Source: CAZMGY01 sp964565945 [NCBI: uncultured bacterium]
GTDB taxonomy: Bacteria > GCA-001730085
NCBI GenBank assembly: GCA_964565945.1
Contig: CAZMGY010000006.1
Location: 1 to 14,293 of the forward strand
Length of the DNA stretch: 14,293 nucleotides
Direction: 5' to 3'
A program made the position numbers and the translations under genes. The notes below the pieces were generated by a model. The model saw only the letters and a program-made list of their open reading frames with translations. It had not been told where the DNA came from and searched no databases. Shown here in pieces: positions 6,428 through 14,161 of the stretch. Numbering within the stretch: the first letter of the stretch is position 1; each line of letters starts with the position of its first letter.

Positions 6428-7019
6428 CGATATCAATCTCCCATCGTTTGGTTTTCTGATACTCAGCTGTCACCACAGCTTCTATCTTTTGTAAGACCTT
6501 TTCGAGGTCACCATTCACAACCACATAGTCATATTCATGACAATGCTGCATCTCTTGCTGTGCATTCCTTAATCGTTGGTCCAGAGCATCTTCCGACTCT
6601 GTCTGGCGACTTCGCAAGCGTTCTTTGAGCAAAGACCACGAAGGCGGTAACACAAAAATACTCACACTTTCGGGGTACCTTTGCTTCACCTGAGCATGCC
6701 CTTGCACATCAATATCGAACAGAACCGTACGCCCCTCTTTCAAAGGATCTAACGACTCCAGCCCCGTGCCATAATAACACCCATGAACATGAGCATATTC
6801 CACAAACCCTTGGTCCACAATTTTAGTTTCGAACTGCTCGGGACTAACAAAGTAATAATCTTTCCCGTTTTCCTCACCAGCACGCGGATCGCGCGTGGTG
6901 TAAGAAACCGAAAAAACAAATTCTCCCATTTGCATAAGACGATTTTTAATCGTTGTTTTACCGCATCCCGAAGGAGCTGACAATATAACAAAAACGCCTT
7001 CTTTCACTTGACCTATCAT
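6408..7019 (-). CDS. gmk: Guanylate kinase
   Basis: This 203-residue enzyme phosphorylates GMP to GDP with ATP in the cytosol, feeding GTP, dGTP and guanine-nucleotide signalling. The P-loop APSGCGKT sits at residues 15-22. The guanylate kinase signature follows, with TTRDPRAGEENGKDYYF at 41-57, then FVEYAHVHGCYYGT and VLFDIDVQG. Length matches the usual 200-210 residues. The ATG at 7019 is chosen because it places the P-loop at the usual distance from the start; a TTG at 7046 would add nine residues but has no Shine-Dalgarno. The ATG itself has only a weak ribosome-binding site. Downstream it overlaps rpoZ by 20 bases. It is preceded by the longest non-coding gap inside the cluster, where an internal promoter could lie. 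Confidence 0.95.
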   Translation of the reverse strand: MIGQVKEGVFVILSAPSGCGKTTIKNRLMQMGEFVFSVSYTTRDPRAGEENGKDYYFVSPEQFETKIVDQGFVEYAHVHGCYYGTGLESLDPLKEGRTVLFDIDVQGHAQVKQRYPESVSIFVLPPSWSLLKERLRSRQTESEDALDQRLRNAQQEMQHCHEYDYVVVNGDLEKVLQKIEAVVTAEYQKTKRWEIDIDAFYKS

Positions 7020-7184
7020 ACCATAAATAACACTATCTTTTAACAAAAATTACACACATGTGTTTATTCTCTTGCATGTTGGTACAGACTCAAGCTCTAT
7101 TTCGTACCCCCACAGCAACACACCGTAGCTTAATTCCACGGTCAAGATCCACAAGATGACACAATAAAAAGCTCTAGACCTTGG
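7020..7184 (-). other. Leader region between yicC and gmk
   Basis: This is about 165 bases without a convincing gene, the longest untranslated gap in an otherwise tightly packed run. It contains a perfect ten-base palindrome, ACACATGTGT, at 7054-7063, and weak sigma-70-like elements. TTGAGT, 17 bases from AGAATA, is the best pair I could place, and a lone TGTAAT overlaps the palindrome. No hairpin followed by a U-run was seen. It may hold an internal promoter or operator for gmk and later genes, but none is proven. Confidence 0.35.
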
Positions 7185-8063
7185 TTATTCTATATTTTGA
7201 ACCTGTTCTCTCATTTTTTCAAGTTCACACTTAATATCCACAGCTAATTCTGAAATATCAAAATCGGAGCATTTATTCGACATCGTATTCACCTCACGAT
7301 GCAACTCTTGTAAAATAAAATCCAAACGACGTCCTAGAACATCTTCGCTGTTAAGAGCTTCTTTAAAGTGCTTTAAATGACTTTCGAACCGAGTTAACTC
7401 CTCCGAGATGTCGACACGATCAGCAAAAGCACCAATTTCAGTCAATAATCGCCCTTCCTCAATCGAATGCTTGCGTAAAACTTCGCGCATATTTTTTTCC
7501 AAGCGCTCACGATGCTGAACTTTAACGCGATCAACCATCGTTTCAATGACTTTCGACAAAGGCTCTACGATAGCAATGCGCTGCAACAAATCTTTTTCCA
7601 AATCCTTCCCTTCGCCCCGACGGGATTGATCAAATATATCGAGAGCCTGGCTAACCACCTCAGCCATATCTTCATAGGGAATCAGTAACTGATCATCAAT
7701 ACCGTCTATCTGAAAAAAATCTCGAAACTGAGGATACTGTGCTAAAGGTAATTCTTGTTGCAAATCTAAAGTTCGCAACAAATCTTGCACCAAAGCATGA
7801 CTTTTAAACGCCAACTCTTTATTAACAACCATATCAAGCTCAGCCACATGTGCACTGCGATCACAAAAAATATGAACCGTCACGCGACCACGCTTAATCG
7901 TTTGCAAAAGCAATTTTTTGATTTTTTCTTCATAAGAATTCAATTCACGATTGGTCTTCAAGATAATATCGGCATAACGCCCATTGACCGCCTTCATTTC
8001 GACCACAAGAGAGCCCCAATCGCATTCTTTTTGGGCGGAAGCATATCCCGTCATGCTTTTCAT
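7185..8063 (-). CDS. yicC: YicC/YloC family endoribonuclease
   Basis: This 292-residue protein has the usual length and both conserved ends of the YicC/YloC family. It begins MKSMTGYA with EMKAVNGRYADI shortly after. It ends with RRLDFILQELHREVNTMSNK and LAVDIKCELEKMREQVQNIE, which are close to family consensus. The middle is helical and charged. In E. coli YicC is an endoribonuclease that affects small-RNA decay, and the Bacillus homologue YloC has RNase activity. The ATG at 8063 has a strong AGGAG eight bases upstream, within the 18-base gap after lon. A yicC-gmk-rpoZ order is widespread in bacteria. No truncation is seen. Its RNA targets here are unknown. Confidence 0.94.
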   Translation of the reverse strand: MKSMTGYASAQKECDWGSLVVEMKAVNGRYADIILKTNRELNSYEEKIKKLLLQTIKRGRVTVHIFCDRSAHVAELDMVVNKELAFKSHALVQDLLRTLDLQQELPLAQYPQFRDFFQIDGIDDQLLIPYEDMAEVVSQALDIFDQSRRGEGKDLEKDLLQRIAIVEPLSKVIETMVDRVKVQHRERLEKNMREVLRKHSIEEGRLLTEIGAFADRVDISEELTRFESHLKHFKEALNSEDVLGRRLDFILQELHREVNTMSNKCSDFDISELAVDIKCELEKMREQVQNIE

Positions 8064-8081
8064 AAGATATTCTCTCCTCTC

Positions 8082-10454
8082 TTACAAATCAAAACAACGC
8101 TTAAGTACTTGACTCACATCACGTACAAACACAAAATCTATGGCCTCTTTGACTTCGTTTGGTAATTCATTGTAATCACGCCGGTTGTCTTCGGGCAAAA
8201 TCACTATCCGAATCCCCGAACGCATAGCCGCCAAACTTTTGGACTTAAGACCACCAATGCGCAAAACCCGTCCAGTTAAGGTCACCTCACCAGTCATTGC
8301 AATATCAGCTGGCATAGGCTTTTGACTCAGCACCGAATACAAAACACAGGTCAACGTAATTCCTGCCGAGGGTCCATCTTTCGGAATCGCTCCTTCTGGC
8401 GCATGAATATGGAGTTCATACTGATCATAAAACTCGGGATCTAATTTAAATTTTTTGGCATGCGTCCTCAAATAGCTCAAAGCCGTCTGAGCCGATTCTT
8501 GCATTACATCACCCAGCTGTCCAGTTAACATCAAGCGATCTTTGCCTTTCATCCGCGTGGCCTCAATCGGTAAGATATCTCCTCCAACGGCCGTCCAAGC
8601 CAAGCCCATCACAACCCCCACACGGCTTTTTTTGTGAGCCTCATCATAAGAAAACGGTGCAAGTCCCAGATAGCTCACTAAATCTTTGGGTTTAATGGTA
8701 ATTTTGCGCTTGCGCTTAAGCTCCTCATTGACCAATTGGCGAGCAATTTTACGAAAGGCCTTGGCAATCTTGCGATCCAACTCGCGCACACCAGCCTCGC
8801 GCGTATAACAACGGATGACCTGCAACAAGGACTCATCCTCCCAAACAATCTCGGGACGCTTCACATCACTGTCCTTAAGCGGCACAAGACCATTCATCTT
8901 TAGTTGTTTAGACACCAAAAATTTTTTGACAATTTTTAATTTATCAAGCTCAGTGTAACCCTCTAAGCGAATCATTTCCATCCGATCATGCAGGGCATAA
9001 GGAATGTCGTATTCACTGTTTGCAGTGGCAATAAAAATCACATGCGATAAATCAAAGCCTAAATCCAAATAATGATCCTCGAAATGGTGATTTTGTTCGG
9101 GATCCAGCACTTCAAGCAAAGCCGCCGCAGGATCACCTTGAAACTCATGGGCCATTTTGTCGACCTCATCCAAAAGAATCAAAGGATTATTCACCTGAGC
9201 TCTGCGCAACGCCTGAATGATTTTGCCAGGCATAGCACCAATATAGGTTTTGCGATGGCCACGAATTTCGGCCTCATCACGCACACCACCTAAAGAAATT
9301 CTAACAAACGAACGCCCCATCGCTTTGGCCATTGATTGCACCAAAGATGTTTTCCCCACGCCTGGAGGCCCAACCAAACATAAAATAGATCCTTTACTTT
9401 GTGGGTTCAACTTAGCCACCGAAATGTATTCCAAAATACGCTCTTTAGGGTCTTTAAGACCATAATGTTTTTCTTCTAAAATATTCAAAGCTTTGTGCGA
9501 ATCCAATTGCGGTTCCGATTGGCTCGCCCAAGGTAAACTCAAAGCTAGCTCCACATAGTTACGAATCATCGCCGCTTCGGGAGAATAGGGCACCATTTGG
9601 CTGAGCTTACGGATTTCTTTTTGCACATAATCGGAGCCTTCTTGAGGCAAATCAGCTTGCTCCAATTGTTTCTGAAATTCCTGAACCTCATCATTGGGAG
9701 AAGCCTCTTTTTCCCCCAATTCCTTAGAAATGGCCTTCATTTGCTCATGCAAAATGTATTCTTTTTGAGTTTTTTCCATCTGATTGCGCACATCACCCAT
9801 AATTTTATTTTGCATGCTCACCACATCAATTTCTTGCTGCAAACGCACATTGGTTCGATGCATCCGTTCACGTAACGAGGCTTGCTCTAACAAAACCTGC
9901 TTATTTTCAATAGGAACATCAAGAAAAGTGATAATAAAGTTGGTCACCCATTCGGGATCGTCGTTGCTACGCAACACATCCATCGGCATATCTTCGAACA
10001 CACGACCCATAAGCTGCAAATATTCATAGAACTGTTCCAACAAAGTTCGCTGCAAAGCCAAGAGTTCCGTGCTTGATTCAATCTCGGTGGGAATTATCGA
10101 AAAGGCCGCTCTTAAGATACCATCGGCACTTTGCGTCACATCATGCAAGGCCACAATCTCTTCGGCTTCGACAATCACGCTCAAACTATCATCGGGCAAC
10201 GAATTATTTTGCACAATTTTAGCAACCACCCCCACCCCATAAACATCTTTGGGCTTAGGATCGTCGACATCAGTATCCTTTTGTGCCACAATCAGCAAGG
10301 TATGTTCGTGGTTATCCATAGAGTCTCGAACAGCCGCCAGCGAGGGCTCACGCCCAACCAAAAGAGGCATCCGAATCAAAGGAAACACAACCGTATCCCT
10401 CAGTGGCAGAAGAGGTAACATTTGAATTGACGTACTAGGGTTTGATTTCACCAA
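8082..10454 (-). CDS. lon: ATP-dependent protease Lon (LonA type)
   Basis: This 790-residue cytosolic AAA+ serine protease has the complete LonA layout. The N-terminal substrate domain begins LPLLPLRDTVVFP (13-25) and is followed by a coiled-coil helical region (about 195-305). The ATPase has Walker A GPPGVGKT (362-369), Walker B LILLDEVDK (425-433) and GGVRDEAEIRGHRKTYIG. The protease domain has catalytic Ser696 in KDGPSAGIT and Lys739 in GGLKSKS. It degrades misfolded and selected regulatory proteins. The likely start is TTG at 10454, two bases after the clpX stop, with AAAGGA about ten bases upstream; a GTG is the next codon. An ATG at codon 12 would cut close to the folded domain and lacks a ribosome site. 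Placement directly behind clpX groups the two main ATP-dependent protease systems. Confidence 0.97.
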   Translation of the reverse strand: MVKSNPSTSIQMLPLLPLRDTVVFPLIRMPLLVGREPSLAAVRDSMDNHEHTLLIVAQKDTDVDDPKPKDVYGVGVVAKIVQNNSLPDDSLSVIVEAEEIVALHDVTQSADGILRAAFSIIPTEIESSTELLALQRTLLEQFYEYLQLMGRVFEDMPMDVLRSNDDPEWVTNFIITFLDVPIENKQVLLEQASLRERMHRTNVRLQQEIDVVSMQNKIMGDVRNQMEKTQKEYILHEQMKAISKELGEKEASPNDEVQEFQKQLEQADLPQEGSDYVQKEIRKLSQMVPYSPEAAMIRNYVELALSLPWASQSEPQLDSHKALNILEEKHYGLKDPKERILEYISVAKLNPQSKGSILCLVGPPGVGKTSLVQSMAKAMGRSFVRISLGGVRDEAEIRGHRKTYIGAMPGKIIQALRRAQVNNPLILLDEVDKMAHEFQGDPAAALLEVLDPEQNHHFEDHYLDLGFDLSHVIFIATANSEYDIPYALHDRMEMIRLEGYTELDKLKIVKKFLVSKQLKMNGLVPLKDSDVKRPEIVWEDESLLQVIRCYTREAGVRELDRKIAKAFRKIARQLVNEELKRKRKITIKPKDLVSYLGLAPFSYDEAHKKSRVGVVMGLAWTAVGGDILPIEATRMKGKDRLMLTGQLGDVMQESAQTALSYLRTHAKKFKLDPEFYDQYELHIHAPEGAIPKDGPSAGITLTCVLYSVLSQKPMPADIAMTGEVTLTGRVLRIGGLKSKSLAAMRSGIRIVILPEDNRRDYNELPNEVKEAIDFVFVRDVSQVLKRCFDL

Positions 10455-10456
10455 AA

Positions 10457-11746
10457 CTACGCGATCCTTTGAGTTGTTTCGTTATCATCTTGTAACACAC
10501 GCACAGGCGATTTGTGGCCATCCACAACCTCTTGATCAATCACACATTCCTTAACGGTTCCTTCGGCACTCGGCAAGGTGTACATTTCATCCAAAACAAG
10601 ATTTTCCAAAATACCACGCAAAGCACGTGCACCAGTTTTTTGAGCCAAAGCTTTTTTTGCAATCGCGTGCAGAGCCTCTTCGGTGAACGATAAAGCCACA
10701 CCTTCCATATCAAAAAAAGCTTGGTATTGTTTAACCAAAGCATTTTTGGGCTGGGTCAAAATTTGGATCAAGGCCTCTTGCTCCAAAGACTCCAAGGTCG
10801 ATATAATCGGCAAACGCCCAATAAATTCGGGAATCAAACCAAATCGCACCAAATCTTCGTTCGATAAATGAGCCAAAAGGTTTTGCCTCTCTTGTGAGAT
10901 CGCCTTAACTTTTTGAGTCTCATCCGAAATAAAACCAATGTTATTGCGCCCTAAACGTTTGCCCACAATATGCTCAAGCCCCGAAAAAGTTCCGCCAGCA
11001 ATGAACAAAATATGAGAAGTGTCCACTTGAATATACTGTTGCTGAGGGTGTTTTCGCCCACCTTGCGGTGGCACATTCACTTCGTGGCCTTCAAGAAGTT
11101 TGAGCAAAGCTTGTTGCACACCCTCCCCCGACACATCCCGTGTGATCGAAATATTGTCGGTGGTGCGCGCTATTTTATCAATTTCGTCGATGTAGATGAC
11201 GCCTCGTTGCGCTCGCTCGACATTAAAGTCAGCACTTTGCAACAGTTTCAAAATAATGTTTTCGACATCCTCTCCAACATAACCAGCCTCGGTCAAGGTA
11301 GTGGCATCAGCAATGGCAAAAGGCACATCCAACAGTTTCGCCAAAGTGCGCGCCAAATAGGTTTTCCCACTACCTGTTGGTCCAATCAAAAGAATATTGC
11401 TCTTTTCCAGCTCAACATCGCCAAAACGGTCCTGATTATACTGCAAACGTTTGTAGTGATTATACACCGCCACCGCTAAGATTTTTTTGGTCTCATCGTG
11501 ACCAATCACATACTCATTCAAAAGACTCTTCAACTCTTCCGGTTTAGGCATACTTTTAAAGTCAACCGCTGGTTCTGGCTCAGGAGTTTCTGCATCGCCC
11601 TTAGACGGGGCATTTTTTTTGTCCGAAGCATCTTCAATCACACCCATGCACAAGGTCACACATTCATTGCAAATGGCTACGTTGGGTCCAGTGATCAACT
11701 TTTTCACTTCATCTTGCTTCTTTCCGCAAAAAGAACATTTCAACAT
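10457..11746 (-). CDS. clpX: ClpX, ATPase/unfoldase subunit of ClpXP
   Basis: This 429-residue AAA+ unfoldase recognises tagged or specific proteins, unfolds them and threads them into ClpP. The N-terminal zinc-binding domain has Cys4, Cys7, Cys26 and Cys29. The ATPase core has Walker A GPTGSGKT (122-129), Walker B IYIDEIDK (184-191), the pore loop GYVGED (155-160), the RKH loop (231-233) and a sensor-2 GARALR. An IGF loop (270-272), the ClpP-docking tripeptide, is intact. This supports pairing with the clpP gene that ends 24 bases upstream. A charged linker around 40-65 is rich in Pro and Glu. The ATG has only a weak GAGAG. No defects are seen. Confidence 0.97.
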   Translation of the reverse strand: MLKCSFCGKKQDEVKKLITGPNVAICNECVTLCMGVIEDASDKKNAPSKGDAETPEPEPAVDFKSMPKPEELKSLLNEYVIGHDETKKILAVAVYNHYKRLQYNQDRFGDVELEKSNILLIGPTGSGKTYLARTLAKLLDVPFAIADATTLTEAGYVGEDVENIILKLLQSADFNVERAQRGVIYIDEIDKIARTTDNISITRDVSGEGVQQALLKLLEGHEVNVPPQGGRKHPQQQYIQVDTSHILFIAGGTFSGLEHIVGKRLGRNNIGFISDETQKVKAISQERQNLLAHLSNEDLVRFGLIPEFIGRLPIISTLESLEQEALIQILTQPKNALVKQYQAFFDMEGVALSFTEEALHAIAKKALAQKTGARALRGILENLVLDEMYTLPSAEGTVKECVIDQEVVDGHKSPVRVLQDDNETTQRIA

Positions 11747-11770
11747 GATACAGGTCTCTCAATCTTTGGT

Positions 11771-12373
11771 TTAGGATTTCTTTTTCGCGACTTCGAAAGA
11801 CAAAACTTTGTCCACCAAACCATATTCACAGGCCTCAGCAGCAGACAAAAATTTATCGCGATCGGTATCGCGTTCAACTTCCTCAATGGTACGCCCACAA
11901 TGGTACGCCAAAATACCATTAAGCTTCTCTTTCATTTTTAAAATTTCGGTGGCCTGAATGCTAATATCAGACGCCGTCCCTTGCGTTCCACCCCAGGGCT
12001 GATGAATCATCACACGCGAATTAGGCAAGGCATAGCGTTTACCAGTCGTTCCTGCCGCTAACAACACAGCACCCATACTAGCACACTGACCCAAGCAATA
12101 GGTGGTTACATCGCATTTAACAAACTGCATGGTGTCGTACATAGCCAAACCCGCAGTCACCGAACCTCCTGGAGAATTGATATAGACATGAATATCTTTG
12201 CTGGCGTCTTCCATTTGCAAAAACAACAACTGGGCAATTACAATATTTGCCACATTATCGTCGATAGGTGTTCCAATAAAAATAATCCGATCTTTCAATA
12301 GACGCGAATAAATATCATACGAACGCTCTCCACGCCCAGACTGCTCAACCACCATTGGAACTAACATCGACAT
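11771..12373 (-). CDS. clpP: ClpP, proteolytic subunit of ClpXP
   Basis: This 200-residue serine peptidase assembles into the tetradecameric chamber that degrades proteins delivered by ClpX. The catalytic triad is Ser99 (in GQCASMGA), His124 (in MIHQP) and Asp173 (in ERDTDRDKF). The N-terminus [21 protein letters not shown] is close to consensus, including the processing-type segment before the mature protein. The ATG at 12373 was chosen because GGGGG lies seven bases upstream and the protein start fits the family. A TTG at 12400, four bases after the tig stop, would add nine atypical residues. The usual GQAAS around the active serine reads GQCAS here, which should be tolerated. The order tig-clpP-clpX is very common in bacteria. 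Confidence 0.96.
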   Translation of the reverse strand: MSMLVPMVVEQSGRGERSYDIYSRLLKDRIIFIGTPIDDNVANIVIAQLLFLQMEDASKDIHVYINSPGGSVTAGLAMYDTMQFVKCDVTTYCLGQCASMGAVLLAAGTTGKRYALPNSRVMIHQPWGGTQGTASDISIQATEILKMKEKLNGILAYHCGRTIEEVERDTDRDKFLSAAEACEYGLVDKVLSFEVAKKKS

Positions 12374-12404
12374 ACTACGACCCCCATTTTCTAATTGCAA
12401 AACC

Positions 12405-13697
12405 TTATTTGATCTTTTCTTTCACTTCTTTCACTTCTGCTTTATCAACAAGCATCGCTAAGATTTTATCATCTTTTAAGGACTGCACCAACGATTCTAA
12501 GCGACCTTGCTCCTCCATCTGCTTTTTGAGCACATCACTATTTTGCTTTTGCGCCTTACTTCGTTCTTCAATCGCCGCATCAACCTCTTCGTCTGAGATC
12601 TCGATCCCCTCTTTTTCGCCAATAGCATCAAACAAAAGCTGCATTTTTACCATTTCTTCGGACCGTCCATGCATTTCATCGTGCAAGGTGTGCAGATGCT
12701 CTTGCGCCAACTTCTCCTCAACACCCTGCTGAACCAAACGGGTTTTCATATTCTCCATTAACACCCGCTCTTCCTCATGCACTAGCGACAAGGGTGCCTC
12801 TAGTGGATTTTTTTCAATCAAATCTTTGATTAAAGTTTCTTCCAGTTCTTGCTTTGAACGACGTTCGTAGCTTTCGAGCAAATCATCTTCGATGTGCTGC
12901 CTAAGTTCGGCCAACGATTGAAATTCGCCCATATCCTTAGCAAACTCATCATCCAGAGCAGGAACAACACGACTGAACGCCTCGGTTACGGTCACTTCGA
13001 TCTCGGCCGACTGACCGCGATAACTTTCTTCGGGGAACTGGTCCGACAAGGTCACCTGGGCGGTATGAGAAGCTCCAGACTGCAAACCGACCAAAACATC
13101 AATAAGATCTTTAAGACTGTGATTTTTCACAATCATGGTGCGAAATTTTTTGTCTTCCTTAACGGTGTTACCCTCGACGCAAATCGCATAATCAACCGCA
13201 CAGGAATCATTCCACTCCAAAACTTCATCATCTTTTTTGGGCTCAAAAGTAGCTCTCTGCGACTGCAAATAGTTGAGAGTTTCTTGCACCTTGCCGTCGG
13301 GCAAGGCATAAAGTATTTTGGCTAATTTGAGGCCTTTGTACTTTTTAAGCTTAATGGGCGGCTTCACATCAACCAAAATCGATAAAACCATCGGTTGACC
13401 TTCGGCAACATCAATTTTTTCGACAATCGGATAAAAAACAGGCTTAATATTTTGGTTGGCAAGTACTTTTGGGTAAATCGTTTGAAACAAGCGCTGAATC
13501 ACTTCGTTTTTAATATCCTCTTCAAAACGCTTTTTCACAATATCGGAAGGCACTTTGCCCTGACGAAAGCCAGGAATTTTGGCTTTGCGCACAAACTCAG
13601 ACGCAATGCTATTAATGGTGGGTTGCACATCATGAGAAGGAACCTCGACATTCAAACGACGACGCGACACAGAAATTTCTTCTACCTGAACCTTCAT
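12405..13697 (-). CDS. tig: Trigger factor (ribosome-associated chaperone)
   Basis: This 430-residue chaperone binds the ribosome next to the exit tunnel and shields nascent chains. The N-terminal domain has the ribosome-docking signature GFRQGKVP (43-50). A PPIase-like domain spans about 155-245, ending with [14 protein letters not shown]. The helical C-terminal chaperone arms start at the conserved [13 protein letters not shown] (247-259) and run to a Lys/Glu-rich end. Total length is typical. The FKBP-like core keeps the outline, but the usual GFE-x-x-L-x-G-M pattern reads [11 protein letters not shown], so prolyl isomerase activity may be weak or absent. The ATG has GAAAGG seven bases upstream. 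It lies 76 bases after the tRNA-Gly and four bases before the longest clpP reading. No clear promoter was seen directly in front of it. Confidence 0.95.
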   Translation of the reverse strand: MKVQVEEISVSRRRLNVEVPSHDVQPTINSIASEFVRKAKIPGFRQGKVPSDIVKKRFEEDIKNEVIQRLFQTIYPKVLANQNIKPVFYPIVEKIDVAEGQPMVLSILVDVKPPIKLKKYKGLKLAKILYALPDGKVQETLNYLQSQRATFEPKKDDEVLEWNDSCAVDYAICVEGNTVKEDKKFRTMIVKNHSLKDLIDVLVGLQSGASHTAQVTLSDQFPEESYRGQSAEIEVTVTEAFSRVVPALDDEFAKDMGEFQSLAELRQHIEDDLLESYERRSKQELEETLIKDLIEKNPLEAPLSLVHEEERVLMENMKTRLVQQGVEEKLAQEHLHTLHDEMHGRSEEMVKMQLLFDAIGEKEGIEISDEEVDAAIEERSKAQKQNSDVLKKQMEEQGRLESLVQSLKDDKILAMLVDKAEVKEVKEKIK

Positions 13698-13773
13698 ACC
13701 AAACCTTTCTTTTATTTCTTCCTTGTGTTTAAGAATGATCCATGAAAAATGTGGACTCCTAGATTATTTTATT

Positions 13774-13848
13774 TGGAGCGGGAAAGGGGATTCGAACCCC
13801 CGACATCAACCTTGGCAAGGTCGTGCTCTACCCCTGAGCTACTCCCGC
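13774..13848 (-). tRNA. tRNA-Gly (GCC)
   Basis: On the minus strand the sequence folds as a standard 75-base cloverleaf. The acceptor is GCGGGAG/TTCCCGC, the D arm GCTC...GAGC, and the anticodon stem CGACC/GGTTG with loop TTGCCAA, giving anticodon GCC. The T arm is GGGGG TTCGAAT CCCCT. The discriminator is T and the 3' CCA is encoded (13774-13776). It reads GGC and GGU codons. It is the last of three tRNAs and lies just before tig. Confidence 0.95.
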
Positions 13849-13874
13849 CCAAAAAAAATAATCACCAATTATCA

Positions 13875-13956
13875 TGCGAAAGATGGGAGTCGAACCCACA
13901 CACCCGAAGGCGCTAGATCCTAAGTCTAGTGCGTCTACCAGTTCCGCCACTTTCGC
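13875..13956 (-). tRNA. tRNA-Leu (UAG)
   Basis: This is an 82-base class II tRNA on the minus strand. The acceptor is GCGAAAG/CTTTCGC. The anticodon stem CTAGA/TCTAG has loop CTTAGGA, giving anticodon TAG. A long variable arm (CGCCTTCGGGTGT) is typical of leucine tRNAs. The T arm is GTGGG TTCGACT CCCAT. The discriminator is A. CCA is not encoded (TGA follows), so it must be added after transcription. It reads CUN codons, chiefly CUA. Confidence 0.95.
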
Positions 13957-13983
13957 AAAAAGCCTTTATTCAAAATCTTTTTT

Positions 13984-14056
13984 TGCCCACACTAGGTCTC
14001 GAACCTAGGACACCCTGATTAAGAGTCAGGTGCTCTACCAACTGAGCTATGTGGGC
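13984..14056 (-). tRNA. tRNA-Lys (CUU)
   Basis: This is a 73-base cloverleaf on the minus strand. The acceptor is GCCCACA/TGTGGGC, and the D arm contains AGCTCAGTTGGTAGAGC. The anticodon stem CCTGA/TCAGG has loop CTCTTAA, giving anticodon CTT. The T arm is CTAGG TTCGAGA CCTAG. The discriminator is A and CCA is not encoded. It reads AAG. It is the promoter-proximal gene of the tRNA cluster, with its 5' end about nine bases from the expected transcription start. Confidence 0.95.
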
Positions 14057-14071
14057 CATAAGCAGACGAGT

Positions 14072-14100
14072 ATTGTAACAAACAGCACAATAATCGTCAA
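14072..14100 (-). promoter_or_regulatory. Sigma-70-type promoter of the tRNA (and possibly tig) operon
   Basis: On the minus strand a -35 box TTGACG (14095-14100) and a -10 box TACAAT (14072-14077) are separated by exactly 17 bases. Each box matches the consensus in five of six positions. The start of transcription would fall near 14065, just ahead of tRNA-Lys. No terminator was seen between the tRNAs and tig, so this promoter may also feed the protein genes. Confidence 0.75.
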
Positions 14101-14107
14101 CGGCGTT

Positions 14108-14143
14108 TAAAACCCCCTTTCCCCTTGATTAAGGGGAGAGGGG
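14108..14143 (-). terminator. Intrinsic terminator of the upstream partial gene
   Basis: The arms CCCCTTTCCCCTT (14114-14126) and AAGGGGAGAGGGG (14131-14143) form a 13-pair stem with a four-base loop. In the minus-strand transcript there is one A-C mismatch, and the stem is followed by G and then TTTT. It begins 18 bases after the TAG of the partial gene and separates that gene from the tRNA promoter. The U-run is short. In the opposite direction the stem is complete with one G-U pair but is not followed by Ts. Confidence 0.6.
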
Positions 14144-14161
14144 AAATTTAAGACAGAAAGA

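Noticed and set aside
6749-6991. Second minus-strand frame of 80 codons inside gmk
   Set aside because: It lies entirely within gmk in another frame, with no family resemblance or ribosome site.
10970-11479. Plus-strand frame of 169 codons opposite clpX
   Set aside because: It is antisense to conserved ClpX motifs, so it is a shadow of the coding bias.
13849-13874. T-run of eight with a short AT dyad between tRNA-Leu and tRNA-Gly, as a terminator
   Set aside because: The stem would be only about five A-T pairs, too weak for termination, and it would cut off tRNA-Gly and tig. It is more likely an AT-rich processing spacer.
13723-13923. Plus-strand frame of 66 codons over the tRNAs
   Set aside because: It runs through tRNA-Gly and part of tRNA-Leu on the opposite strand. 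Such tRNA-derived peptides are a known false call.
13957-13983. AAAAAG/CTTTTT dyad between tRNA-Lys and tRNA-Leu
   Set aside because: It is a weak A-T stem with a large loop between tRNAs and lacks terminator character.
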